This document shows positions 36,444 through 45,346 of a DNA stretch of 64,000 bases, in pieces; the first letter of the stretch is position 1, and every line of letters starts with the position of its first letter. The stretch comes from Thecamonas trahens ATCC 50062 (Eukaryota; Apusozoa; Apusomonadida; Apusomonadidae), in contig NW_013657668.1 in NCBI RefSeq assembly GCF_000142905.1, positions 415,469-479,468 on the forward strand. Direction: 5' to 3'. The translations under genes and the position numbers were made by a program. The notes beneath the pieces are model-generated. The model was not told the DNA's origin. It was given only the letters and a program-made list of their open reading frames with translations, and ran no database searches.

Positions 36444-37670
36444 ATGGACCCGACGCATACAATACCAAGCGAGGTTCTCCGCCTCTCCTCGCCGCCAACG
36501 TCTGACGAGCTCGCCTCGCTCCACGCCCACTTTGATGATCGCGGCTATGTCGTCATCGCCGGCGTTCTCGAACCCGACGCCATCGAGGCCACCATCGACG
36601 AGCTGTGGACCTCGCCCGAGCTGCTCGGTGGCGCGCCGGGCCTCAGCCGCACGGATCCGACGACTTGGTGTGACGAGATCTGGGGGCAGGTCGCCGGAAC
36701 CGGCGGCGGCGTCTCCAAGGGCTTTGTCGATGTCTCTGGTGACGGCACATCGCTCGCCGCAGCCTGGCACAACCGGACGGCTGATCGGGTCATCGACGCC
36801 TTTGCGGCGCTTCTCGGCACTGATCGCCTCTGGCTGGTCGAGTCGCGCTTTGGCGTCATGCGACCGACGGTCGGCCTCGAGCTCGGCCCCAATGGCGCCG
36901 CCGTCGACCGTCCCAAGTGGCGGACGGCGGCCTCATGGCTCCACTGGGACCAGAACCCGTGGCTCGAACCGGGCTTCCGCGGCGTCCAGGGCATCCTCAC
37001 CCTCACCGATGCCACGCCAACCTCGGGCGGCTTCTGCTGCGTCCCGGGCTTCCACGCCGCTGAGTTTGCTGACTGGCCGGCCGCCCACCCGCCCGAGACC
37101 GTTCCCACCTCGGGCCGCCCACTCGTCGTTGTTCCAGCGAACGATCCCATGCACGATCGCGTTGTTCGCGTCTGTGCCCCCGCGGGCTCGCTCATCATCT
37201 GGGACTCGCGTCTGCCGCACCAGAACTTCCCCAACACCGACTCCTCCTGGCGCATCGTGCAGTACATCACCTTTGATCGTGCTCCGCTCGACGATCCTGA
37301 GGCAGCCTCTCTCCGCTCCGCGCGAGCCCTTCGCAAGGCCTCGCTCGTTCGCGACGCTGCCGGCTCGCCACTAGCCCTCGCTGATGCTTTCGCCGACACC
37401 TCACGCTTCCCGGGCCTCCTCACCGACCGCGGCCTGCAGGTCGTCGGCATCGTGCCCTACGATCAGCCGCCGTCGGCACTTCCGGACATCATCGCCGCGT
37501 GGGAGGCCAACAACAGCGTCGACCGGCGCGACGTCCACGGTCTCTCGGCTCGCGAGCTCTTTGACGCCGCATCTGCAGCCGAGCTCTCTGGTGACATCAC
37601 CCGCGCTACCCGTCTCTACCAGCGCGCCTTCCGCCTCAATCCAAACGTTGATGCCGCGCCGCGCCTTTAG
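36444..37670 (+). CDS. Phytanoyl-CoA dioxygenase (PhyH) family 2OG-Fe(II) oxygenase
   Basis: 408 residues from the ATG at 36444. The start of the fold is HFDDRGYVVIAGVLEPD. The iron-binding HxD occurs in SWLHWDQNPW near residue 168. The distal His and 2-oxoglutarate-binding Arg are likely those in SLIIWDSRLPHQNFPNTDSSWR. These are the three ligands plus cosubstrate contact expected of the family, so activity is plausible. The C-terminal 45 residues (LFDAASAAELSGDITRATRL) look like one TPR-type helical hairpin. PhyH enzymes hydroxylate diverse small molecules or proteins; the substrate is unknown. The start lies only 8 bp after the nominal PINCH stop, which supports a shorter PINCH. Confidence 0.85.
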   Translation: MDPTHTIPSEVLRLSSPPTSDELASLHAHFDDRGYVVIAGVLEPDAIEATIDELWTSPELLGGAPGLSRTDPTTWCDEIWGQVAGTGGGVSKGFVDVSGDGTSLAAAWHNRTADRVIDAFAALLGTDRLWLVESRFGVMRPTVGLELGPNGAAVDRPKWRTAASWLHWDQNPWLEPGFRGVQGILTLTDATPTSGGFCCVPGFHAAEFADWPAAHPPETVPTSGRPLVVVPANDPMHDRVVRVCAPAGSLIIWDSRLPHQNFPNTDSSWRIVQYITFDRAPLDDPEAASLRSARALRKASLVRDAAGSPLALADAFADTSRFPGLLTDRGLQVVGIVPYDQPPSALPDIIAAWEANNSVDRRDVHGLSARELFDAASAAELSGDITRATRLYQRAFRLNPNVDAAPRL

Positions 37671-37921
37671 CTACGTGTACAACTCAGGACGCAAGACAGC
37701 ACATCTATCTACCCACAACTCTGCCCTCTGCCCCGATCCCTTCCGATCTTCCCCCCCCCCCCCTCCGCCCGCCATTGCCGTCACGTCGAGTCGCCGTCGG
37801 CCGACCGACCGACCGACCGTCGACAAACCGATAGCGACTCGATGCTCCCACTGACCTCGCCCCCCCCCCCTCACCACTACAACCACCGCCACACTCCACT
37901 CTGCACCTGCCACCAAACGAG

Positions 37922-40180
37922 ATGGCGGGGCGCGGAGCAATGCGCAATCTTCCTGCATGGATGCAGAAGCCCGGAGGGGAGGCAGGCGGAGCTGCTGCTG
38001 TACCCGGAGCCGGAGCAGTGGGGCAGCGGCAGACCAGCGGGCTTCACCACCACGGCCAGAGTCACAGCCTCGGCCACCAGCAGCAGCAGCCTATGGCCAT
38101 GGACATAGGCATGGGGAGAGGCAGGGGAAGGGGCAGGGGAAGGAGTATGGGGAGAAATGCTCCCCTCGCGCAGCCGGGCCTGCATGCCCAGCCGGGCCTC
38201 CGCCAGCCTCTGCCTGGACATAGTCACCACGGCCAGCATCAGAGCCAGCATCACAGCCACCATGGCCATCATGGGCAGCCGCGGGCAAGCCATTATCACA
38301 CGGGGAATCACTCTCAGTCCGGTCCTGGTCCTAGTTCTGGTGCTGGTGCTGCGGTGGCGGCTCCGCATCAGGCGACGACCACATCGGCATCCGCTACTGC
38401 TGCTGCTGCTGCTGCATCAAGCGAGCCGCCTCTGGCGCCCGGATGGGAGGAGCACAAGGCGCCGTCGGGCCAGTCGTACTACTACAACCCGAGCACAAAG
38501 GAGTCGGTCTGGGTCCGCCCTGTGGCCAAAACAGCAGCTGCTGGCTCCGCGCTTGCTGCGCCTCAGTCTCAGCCGGCGGCCGCCGCATCGGCGGCCATGC
38601 CCTGGCGTGAGTGCACGGCAGACACAGGCATGCCGTACTACTACAACGAGGTGACTGGAAAGTCGGTCTGGGTCATGCCGCCCGAGTACAAGGCCTACAT
38701 CGAGGCCAAGAACCCATCGGCGAAACCCGCAGCCGCCGCAGCGGTGCCCAGCCCGCAAAAGGCGCCGGCCGCAGCAAAGTCCAGGTCGGCAACAAGGGCC
38801 AAGCCGGCGGAAAAGGCCAAGCCGGTGCCGGTCGTCGAGCCAGTCAAGAAGGAGCCAGTCGTGGCAGTTTCCAAGGATGAGGCCCGCAATCTGTTCAAGG
38901 TCATGCTCAGTGAGGCTCGCGTTAACCCGCGACTGCGTTACGACGAGGTCGAGGCCGAGCTTGGCTCGGACCCTCGGTTCAGTATGCTGCGGTCTGTGGC
39001 TGAACGCCGCGCGCTCTATGGTGCGTGGTCGACAAGCGAGATGCAGCGCCGCTCCGCCGCCGCCGCCGACGCCAAGAAGGCCGTCTTTGACAACTTTTTG
39101 GCCATGGTCAAGGATCTTGACGGTGCATCCAAGACCTACGCCGCATTCCTCGACGCCGCCGCAGACGACCCGCGCCTCATCGCCGTCGACTCGGTCTCGC
39201 TGCGCGAGAGTCTGTTTGACGACTGCGTCCGCGCCATCCTCGACGCCGAGCGCGACGCCGAGCGCGACGCCAAGGCCAAGGCCGAGGCCGAATTTGTCGC
39301 CTTTATGGCCTCAGACAGTGCGGGCGTGACCAAGGACTCGACCTGGTTTGCCTGGCTCGAAGCACATCGCGAGACCCTCGCCCGTTTCCACATGCTCCCG
39401 CCGCTCCGTATCCTCGACGGCTTTGCCGACACTGTCCGCAAACTTGAGGACGCCGACGCCGCAGCTTCCGATGCCGCCGCCGCCGCAGCCTATCGCGAGC
39501 ATCGCAAGAAGCGCGATGCCTTCCGCTTGCTCCTTGCCAAGCACACGTCCGCCATCCGCGTGACCACCAAGTGGGACGAGTTTGTGCCCGCCATCGCCGC
39601 CGAGCCTGCGCTCCGCGAGCTACTCGGCACCCCAGGCTCGACACCGCGCGAGCTGTTTGACGACTTTATCGCGGACAAGATGGTCCCGTTCCTTGCCGAC
39701 CTCGCGCTTGTCAAGTCTGCACTGCATGCCAACGGCGTTGTTGTCACGCCCGACACGACCGAGGCCGAGTTCAACGCTTCCCTCACAGACCTACTTGCCG
39801 CCAACAAGCTCTCGGACGACTCGCACCTCGCTGACGCATACCAATACATGGTTGAGCACGCGAGCATGCCGGGCGTCGCGCCAGGCGTCGCGGCGTCGGC
39901 CCCTGCTGCCGCAGGCACCGCCTCTGTTCCCGACGCTGACCTTTCGGCTGAGTCTGGTGAGCTCTCCGGCTACTCGTCGTCCGACAACGACGACGACGCT
40001 CCAGCGCCTGCTGTCTCTGATGCCGGCGTCGACGCCGAGGCGTCGTCTGAGCCGCAATCCCGGAAGCGGAAGCGTGCCGAGCCTACTGCCGAGCCGACCG
40101 CCGAGCCCGCTGCCGAGCCGGTCGCCGAGCCCGCTGCCGAGCCACCGACCGCACGCCGCTCCAAGCGCGCTAAGCGTTAA
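37922..40180 (+). CDS. PRPF40A: U1 snRNP-associated splicing factor Prp40
   Basis: 752 residues from the ATG at 37922. Two WW domains lie near residues 170-200 (PGWEEHKAPSGQSYYYN) and 226-260 (PWRECTADTGMPYYYNE). A Lys/Pro/Ala linker follows, then at least four FF-type helical modules between about 317 and 646 (ARNLFKVMLSEARVNPRLRY, then AVFDNFLAMVKDLD and LFDDFIADKMVPF). Two WW domains followed by FF repeats is diagnostic of Prp40. It links U1 snRNP at the 5' splice site to branch-point proteins. The C-terminus is acidic/Pro-Glu repeats (AEPTAEPAAEP) ending in RRSKRAKR, a likely nuclear signal. Its stop overlaps that of the convergent DNAAF4-like gene. Confidence 0.93.
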   Translation: MAGRGAMRNLPAWMQKPGGEAGGAAAVPGAGAVGQRQTSGLHHHGQSHSLGHQQQQPMAMDIGMGRGRGRGRGRSMGRNAPLAQPGLHAQPGLRQPLPGHSHHGQHQSQHHSHHGHHGQPRASHYHTGNHSQSGPGPSSGAGAAVAAPHQATTTSASATAAAAAASSEPPLAPGWEEHKAPSGQSYYYNPSTKESVWVRPVAKTAAAGSALAAPQSQPAAAASAAMPWRECTADTGMPYYYNEVTGKSVWVMPPEYKAYIEAKNPSAKPAAAAAVPSPQKAPAAAKSRSATRAKPAEKAKPVPVVEPVKKEPVVAVSKDEARNLFKVMLSEARVNPRLRYDEVEAELGSDPRFSMLRSVAERRALYGAWSTSEMQRRSAAAADAKKAVFDNFLAMVKDLDGASKTYAAFLDAAADDPRLIAVDSVSLRESLFDDCVRAILDAERDAERDAKAKAEAEFVAFMASDSAGVTKDSTWFAWLEAHRETLARFHMLPPLRILDGFADTVRKLEDADAAASDAAAAAAYREHRKKRDAFRLLLAKHTSAIRVTTKWDEFVPAIAAEPALRELLGTPGSTPRELFDDFIADKMVPFLADLALVKSALHANGVVVTPDTTEAEFNASLTDLLAANKLSDDSHLADAYQYMVEHASMPGVAPGVAASAPAAAGTASVPDADLSAESGELSGYSSSDNDDDAPAPAVSDAGVDAEASSEPQSRKRKRAEPTAEPTAEPAAEPVAEPAAEPPTARRSKRAKR

Positions 40181-41675
40181 AGACCCGCTACACGCGCGCG
40201 AATCTGCTCCAGTACCGTCACATCCCACGGGAGAGCAAAGTCGGTCTCGCCGCCGCAGCTCTCGCTGCCGACCCCGCTTTCGGCCGGAGGGAGGAGCCGC
40301 GCGACAGCGTCACGGGCAACTGACGCATACTTGGCCCGCATATCGGCAGTCTCTGCTGAGAATGTAGCTTGGTCGAGCATATCAATGTGGCCGAGTGCAA
40401 CAGCCACCTGCTCCTGTGGGTTTCGCGCACGGCCGATGGCCTTGTCGAGCGACGCCGCGGCAGTGTCGGCTCGCCCGGCGCCGAGGCAGGCTGCGGCATG
40501 ATCGCGGTAGCTAGACGTCAGGCGCCACAGCAGCTTGGCGGTGTCTGCGGCGACAACCGGGTCAGCGACTGCCGCCGCAGCCTCGACATAGTCGTCGGCA
40601 GCAGCGTCGAGCTGGCCGAGCCGCAGCAGCGCAGTGCCACGGCGGATGAGAACGAGCGGCGAGCGCGGCGCCGAAGGCGCATGGAGTGCAGCCAGCGCCA
40701 GTGCCTGTGATGCGTCTGACACGCACGCCTCGAACCGCGAGAGCCGCAACTGGCAAATGGCGCGGTTGGAGAAGAGGAGTGCAAAATTGGGATCAATCTC
40801 GATGGCCCGGTCGTACGCATTGAGCGCCGACGGGATGTCGGCGCTGAGCAGAAACTCGTCGCCCTTGAGCTTGAGCCACTGCGCAGAGGCGTCGGCAATG
40901 TTAGCCTGTCCGCCCGCGCCATCGTCATCCGCCAGCGCCGTCGTCGACCGCTTGAGAATGGCCTCCTCCTGCGCAACCTTGGATTCGCGCGCCGGAGTGG
41001 GAAAACCCGCTCTGAGAACCCGACCTCGATCTCGGTCGTGGCGCGGACAGGGGGCAGCGACGCTTCGGCGGCAGCCTGTCGCGCCTTGCGCGCTGCCAAC
41101 GCCTGGGCCCTCGACACGGGCGATGGCTGTGAGACCTTGGCGGCGGCGGCGGCCTCGGCTTCGGCAGCAGCAGCCGAGTAGACATCGGCCATGGCGGCAG
41201 CCTCTTCGGCGGCCTTGCGCTCGGCCATGAGCTCGCGCTTGCGCCTGCCGACATCCACAGAAGCCGCAACCGCCTCGCGCGATGTGCGAGCTGCCGCCAC
41301 CTTTGCGGCCTTTGCCTTTTCGACAGCTGCCTCTGCCGCGGCATCGACAAAGGCAGCACGGCGAGCAGCCAGAGTGGCGCGATCGGCCGAGGAGCAGAGG
41401 AGTGAGGGCCACTCGCCACGGGCTGATGGCGCCTTGTCGACGGTGAGGGTGATGAGATCTTGAGAGACAAGCACATTGAGCGAGTCGCCCTCCACAGCGT
41501 CATGCAAATCCAGATGAACAACATGGTGCGGAGGGTAGAAGAGCTTGAGATACGCGCCGTGGCAGAAGACGTCCACCTTGCCGGCCTCCACCTTGCCCAC
41601 CACACCCTCGGGGATGACATTGACCACAAGCCGGTCGTCCGTCTCGCGGTACGTGTACGGGAGACTAAGCGGCAT
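40177..41675 (-). CDS. DNAAF4: Dynein axonemal assembly factor 4-like (CS + TPR; one-base frameshift)
   Basis: Starts at the ATG at 41675. The N-terminal CS (p23-like) domain (TDDRLVVNVIPEGV, VDVFCHGAYLKLFYPPH) is followed by a long Ala/Glu-rich helix, then the conserved EIEVGFSERVF, where the frame breaks. The other frame continues with PTPARES and a TPR domain (LKLKGDEFLLSADIPSALNA, LLFSNRAICQLRLSRFEAC). The two halves meet exactly in a motif that DNAAF4/DYX1C1 has as FTPRVFPTALRES, so about one base is missing near 41001-41007, where a GAAAACCC run lies. The repaired length is about 499 residues against 420 in human. DNAAF4 works with Hsp90 in cytoplasmic preassembly of dynein arms, so the organism should have motile flagella. 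Confidence 0.85.
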
Positions 41676-42171
41676 GTAGGTATGGGAGTTTGCTACGGGT
41701 CCTTCGCTCCACTTGACGTAGCGAAGCGTGAGGTGGTGCTCTGGTGGTGGTTGGTGAGGTGGGGGACAGGTGGGGGGGGGAAGGGGGGGGGGGAGGGAGG
41801 GGACTTGGCGCGCATCGCCGATGAGCCCATGGCGGTCGCTGGCCGATTGCTGCTGGTCGCGACGGGCTGCCGAGACGGCAGATGGAGACAGCAGATGGAG
41901 ATAGCAGAAACGGTGCGAGGTGCAGGTGAGACAAGGTTGACTGGTGAGCTATGCTGGATCGAAGTGCCGGATGGGGTCGATCTACATGGCGCGCAAGCCC
42001 ACACGACAGAGCTGACGGGCAGAGGAGCGGCAAGGGAACAGGCACGGACACGTCGACCACAGTCGGGCCCACTTGACGCCACCCAAGCCCTCTCGTATTC
42101 GCCGTCTTGTCTCGCTTGGCTTGCTTGTCTCGCTTGTCTCACTTGTCAGTCTCGGTGGGTTCTATCGCACC
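41676..42171. other. Divergent spacer, DNAAF4-like / TMEM167B; no gene seen
   Basis: 496 bp containing a G-rich run near 41770-41800. The open frames show no domain or family motif. It must carry both promoters. Confidence 0.5.
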
Positions 42172-42761
42172 ATGACCAACGGTACGGACAGCTTCCCTCT
42201 CCCTCTCCCCCTCCCCCCTGCCCCTCCCCCTCCCCCTCCCTCCTCCCCACCTACCCGGCACGGTCATAGCCGGCCATCGTTCACAGCACTGACCCCATCA
42301 TCCCACACGCCGCATCGCCTCTTTTGGCCTCGCGCTCACATGGTAACCATCTGGTCGTCATCGTCTTCGTTATCGTCTTTGTCATCGCCTTCACCTTCGC
42401 CATCGCCATCGCCATCGTCATCGCCATCGTCTCCGACTTCGTCTTTGTCTCCGTCTTCGTCTCCGTCTTTGTCTTTGTGACTCAACTCGGACGTCATTCT
42501 CGGACCGATGGGCATGCCCGCCTGTACGCGTCTTACGGATGTACAGCATACTCGTTCGATGGTATGGTCATCATCTCGCTGCTGTTTGTCTGCACCATGG
42601 CCTACGTTCGCTCCGTCCCTCGTCTCCGCAAGTGGCTCATGTCCGAGCGCAAGGGTTTCTGGGGCATTTTCCACAAAGGGGGCGTCATTGGCTCAAGACT
42701 ACACTCTCTCGTCGCCCTCTCCTGCCTCGCCATGGCCGTATATCTCATCGTCCTCAAGTGA
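42172..42761 (+). CDS. TMEM167B: Kish / TMEM167B small Golgi membrane protein
   Basis: Exon 1 is only 10 nt (42172-42181, ATGACCAACG) and exon 2 is 42547-42761, giving 74 residues, exactly the length of animal TMEM167B. The start MTN-A-YSFDG matches MTNVYSLDG. Later matches are [17 protein letters not shown] and [18 protein letters not shown]. Two hydrophobic segments flank a basic loop. Kish proteins are early secretory-pathway membrane proteins needed for constitutive secretion. The much longer single-frame reading upstream of exon 2 is a repeat-rich intron and not protein. Identity is strong because both exons match. Confidence 0.92.
42182..42546 (+). other. Intron 1 of TMEM167B after a 10-nt first coding exon
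   Basis: The donor is ACG|GTACGG and the acceptor is GATGTACAG|C, 365 bp, phase 1. The body is highly pyrimidine-rich, with TCTTCG/TCATCG-type repeats at about 42355-42478. Confidence 0.92.
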
Positions 42762-43081
42762 CCTTGTCCAAGATCCGAGCAAGCCGCCCCCTCCCTCCCT
42801 CCCTCACACAACCCCCCTTGTGCCCATCGCCAAGCCAATCGCAACATCCCTCCACCCAGTCATCACTACAACTCCCACATGCTTCACACACCCCATACAT
42901 TCTCCTCCTCCTCCTTTCGCCGTTACAATCTCTCCCATCCACCGTGTGGCACTTCGCCATCGCCACCCGGCCTCCCGACTCGGTCTCCACTCGCGCCATT
43001 TCTGCCCGCACCCACGCCTCTTCACCACCACCACCACCACCACCACCACCACCACCACCTCCTCCTCCTCCTCCTCCACAT
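42762..43081. other. Spacer with CAC/CTC triplet repeat, 5' of the TDP2-like gene
   Basis: 320 bp, C-rich throughout. A CAC run (about 43020-43056) turns into CTC triplets (about 43057-43076) and ends next to the ATG at 43082. It is probably 5' UTR and promoter; the Pro/His frames through it are repeat translations. Confidence 0.7.
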
Positions 43082-45340
43082 ATGGTGCGCAAGTCTTCCA
43101 AGAGCGTCAAGGGTGGCGGGAGAAAGAAGGCCGTCTCGTCTGCCTTCAGCTCGTCAGGCTCGGCCTCTGGCTCGTCGACGCCGTCGACAGCCACTACCAC
43201 TGCCGCAGCGAGCGGTAAGGGCAAGGGCAAGAGCAAGGGCAAGGGCAAGGGCAAGGGCAAGGCAGCAGGAAAGGACAAGGGCGAAGGCAAGGGCAAGGGC
43301 AAGGAGAAGCAGATGCTGAACTCGTCTGAGCTGGGCGATACCCGCATTCCGGCATGGCGCTACTCGCGCGACAAGGGCAAGTGGTCTACCTCTGGCTCGC
43401 CGTTTGCCTCTCTCTCACTCGCCGATGTGGTAGCACTGCCGCCGCCACAATCGGCCTCGTCCTCGCCTAAGATCTCAGTTCTCACCTTTAACGTCTGGTT
43501 CCACGAAACCGAGAAGGAGCGCCGGACCGTGGCCCTTCTCGACCACATTGCCTCGCTTCGTCCGCTGCCGACCCTGCTCTGCTTCCAGGAAGTGACCCCG
43601 CCGTTTCTCAAGGCTCTTGCTGCCATGCCTTTTATCCGCGATGGCTACGCTCTCTCTGACTATGGGCCGTGTGGTACGCTGCTGCCCTACGGGGTCGTCA
43701 TCGCCTCGGCCCTCCCCACCCTTGGCTTCCGCATTCTGGACATGCGGTCGACCCAAAACCGCAAGCTCCTCGTGGCTGAGACTGCCGTGCCCACCCCGCG
43801 TGGCTACTTCCCGGTTGTTCTCGCCTCGGTCCACCTCGAGTCACACAAAGCCTCGGGCTGGCTCCGCGTCAAGCAGCTGCAGTCCATCGTCTGGCCCGCC
43901 CTCGCCCGCTACCGCTACCTCGGCTTCCCGACCCTCACCATCCTCGCCGGCGACACAAACATCGACGACACGTGGCTCGACGAGAATCGCGCCCTCCTCG
44001 CCGCCGGCTACGAGGATCTGTGGCCGTACTGCCACGGCGCCGACACCAAGGGCTACACAGAGAACACAGACATCAACGACATGGCCCGCATCCACAAGCG
44101 CATCCCGGTCTTTGTCCGCTACGACCGCATCCTTGCCCGCGTCCAGGACACACATCCGCTCTTTCCACCCTCAGGCCTCCCGCCGCAGCTCCGTGGCAAC
44201 TCGCCCGTCCCGCCGCCAGACACCTACTGGCGAGTCGACGACATTGTCCTTGACGGCACTGTCCCCTTCACCCACTCTCCACGCCCACTGTGGTTCTCCG
44301 ACCACTTTGGCCTCCACGCCAAGTTTTCGCTCCACCTCCCACGTGCTCGCCTCGCCGCCTTCTTCTCCTGCCTCGCTGCCTGCTGCCACCGGGCCTCCAA
44401 GTCGTCGCCGGCCACACACTCCACCCCCGCGCCCGACCGCGTCGCTCTCACTTCGCCGCCTACCCATGATCGACAGCACTCTCCGCGCAACTCGCTCCCG
44501 CCTCCAGCCAGCTCGTCCGCGCCGCGCAAGCCGTCATACTCGTACTCGTACTCGTACTCGACCTCATCGTCTGCTGTCACGCCTGCGCCTGCTGCGCTCT
44601 CCTTTTCGTCCTCCATCGTCACCACCGATGAAGCCACCGCTACCGCAGCATCGCCCTCACCCCCTCGCCGTCCGCCGCCCGAAGGCTCCTCCAACTCACT
44701 CTCCAACGAGCTCAACCTCTCCATGTATCTCAAGCGCCGCGCCGGAATGCGCTCCGTCGTCTTCCACGGCTCCTCGTCGTACGCCTCGTCGTCTGACTCG
44801 TCAGACTCGTCAGGCTCGTCCTCCATCGGCGACAAGACGCCAACGTCGGCTCGCATCCCGTCAGACGTCGAGCACTCCATGACGTCATCTTCGTCGTCGT
44901 CAGGCTGTGTCCGCCCCTCGGCCGCACACCTCAACGACAGCAGTGAGTCGGACTCGCGTGGCCGCACCCTCCCGTTCGAGTCCTCGCAACGCTCGCCGCC
45001 GGTCTCTATGTCCTACGCGCCACTCTCTGCCAAGGCCTTTAAGGACCCGTACGGCTCCGACTACGTCCCACACTCCCGCTCGCCGTCGCGCCGCTCGCGC
45101 AAGTCGGGCAAGTCGCCACGCAAACCGGGCAAGCGCTCTAAGCCCAAGCGTGGTGACGAAGACTACCTCTCGGACTTTATGCCCTTTGACGCCCGCTCGC
45201 CCCGCAGACGCGGTTCCGGCGGCGGCGACGGCTTTGTCCCCCACGAAGCCGGCTTTATCTCCAACCACAGCGCCTCACACCGCGCCCGCCACCGCAGCCG
45301 TGGCAAGTCGTCGTCCAAGCGCTCCCGCGAGCACCACTAA
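43082..45340 (+). CDS. Endonuclease/exonuclease/phosphatase protein, TDP2-like
   Basis: 752 residues from the ATG at 43082. A GKGKGKSKGKGK-type basic leader is followed near residue 128 by the EEP fold. Its motifs in order are VLTFNVWF, LLCFQEVTP (metal-binding Glu), LASVHLESH, ILAGDTNIDD (catalytic Asp/Asn) and WFSDHFGLHAKF (Asp-His) near residue 405. All metal and catalytic residues are present. The pattern FQEV, GDTNID, SDHFG fits TDP2/TTRAP-like enzymes, which remove protein or nucleotide adducts from DNA 5' ends; an inositol phosphatase or nocturnin-like role is less likely. The C-terminal 330 residues are Ser/Arg/Pro-rich, with repeated SYSYSYS and RSPSRR tracts. Confidence 0.82.
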   Translation: MVRKSSKSVKGGGRKKAVSSAFSSSGSASGSSTPSTATTTAAASGKGKGKSKGKGKGKGKAAGKDKGEGKGKGKEKQMLNSSELGDTRIPAWRYSRDKGKWSTSGSPFASLSLADVVALPPPQSASSSPKISVLTFNVWFHETEKERRTVALLDHIASLRPLPTLLCFQEVTPPFLKALAAMPFIRDGYALSDYGPCGTLLPYGVVIASALPTLGFRILDMRSTQNRKLLVAETAVPTPRGYFPVVLASVHLESHKASGWLRVKQLQSIVWPALARYRYLGFPTLTILAGDTNIDDTWLDENRALLAAGYEDLWPYCHGADTKGYTENTDINDMARIHKRIPVFVRYDRILARVQDTHPLFPPSGLPPQLRGNSPVPPPDTYWRVDDIVLDGTVPFTHSPRPLWFSDHFGLHAKFSLHLPRARLAAFFSCLAACCHRASKSSPATHSTPAPDRVALTSPPTHDRQHSPRNSLPPPASSSAPRKPSYSYSYSYSTSSSAVTPAPAALSFSSSIVTTDEATATAASPSPPRRPPPEGSSNSLSNELNLSMYLKRRAGMRSVVFHGSSSYASSSDSSDSSGSSSIGDKTPTSARIPSDVEHSMTSSSSSSGCVRPSAAHLNDSSESDSRGRTLPFESSQRSPPVSMSYAPLSAKAFKDPYGSDYVPHSRSPSRRSRKSGKSPRKPGKRSKPKRGDEDYLSDFMPFDARSPRRRGSGGGDGFVPHEAGFISNHSASHRARHRSRGKSSSKRSREHH

Positions 45341-45346
45341 CACTCT

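Noticed and set aside
42324..42546. N-terminal hydrophobic extension of the TMEM167B frame ([11 protein letters not shown]...)
   Set aside because: It is repeat-rich intron; the real first exon is the 10-nt exon at 42172, which restores the family start and length.
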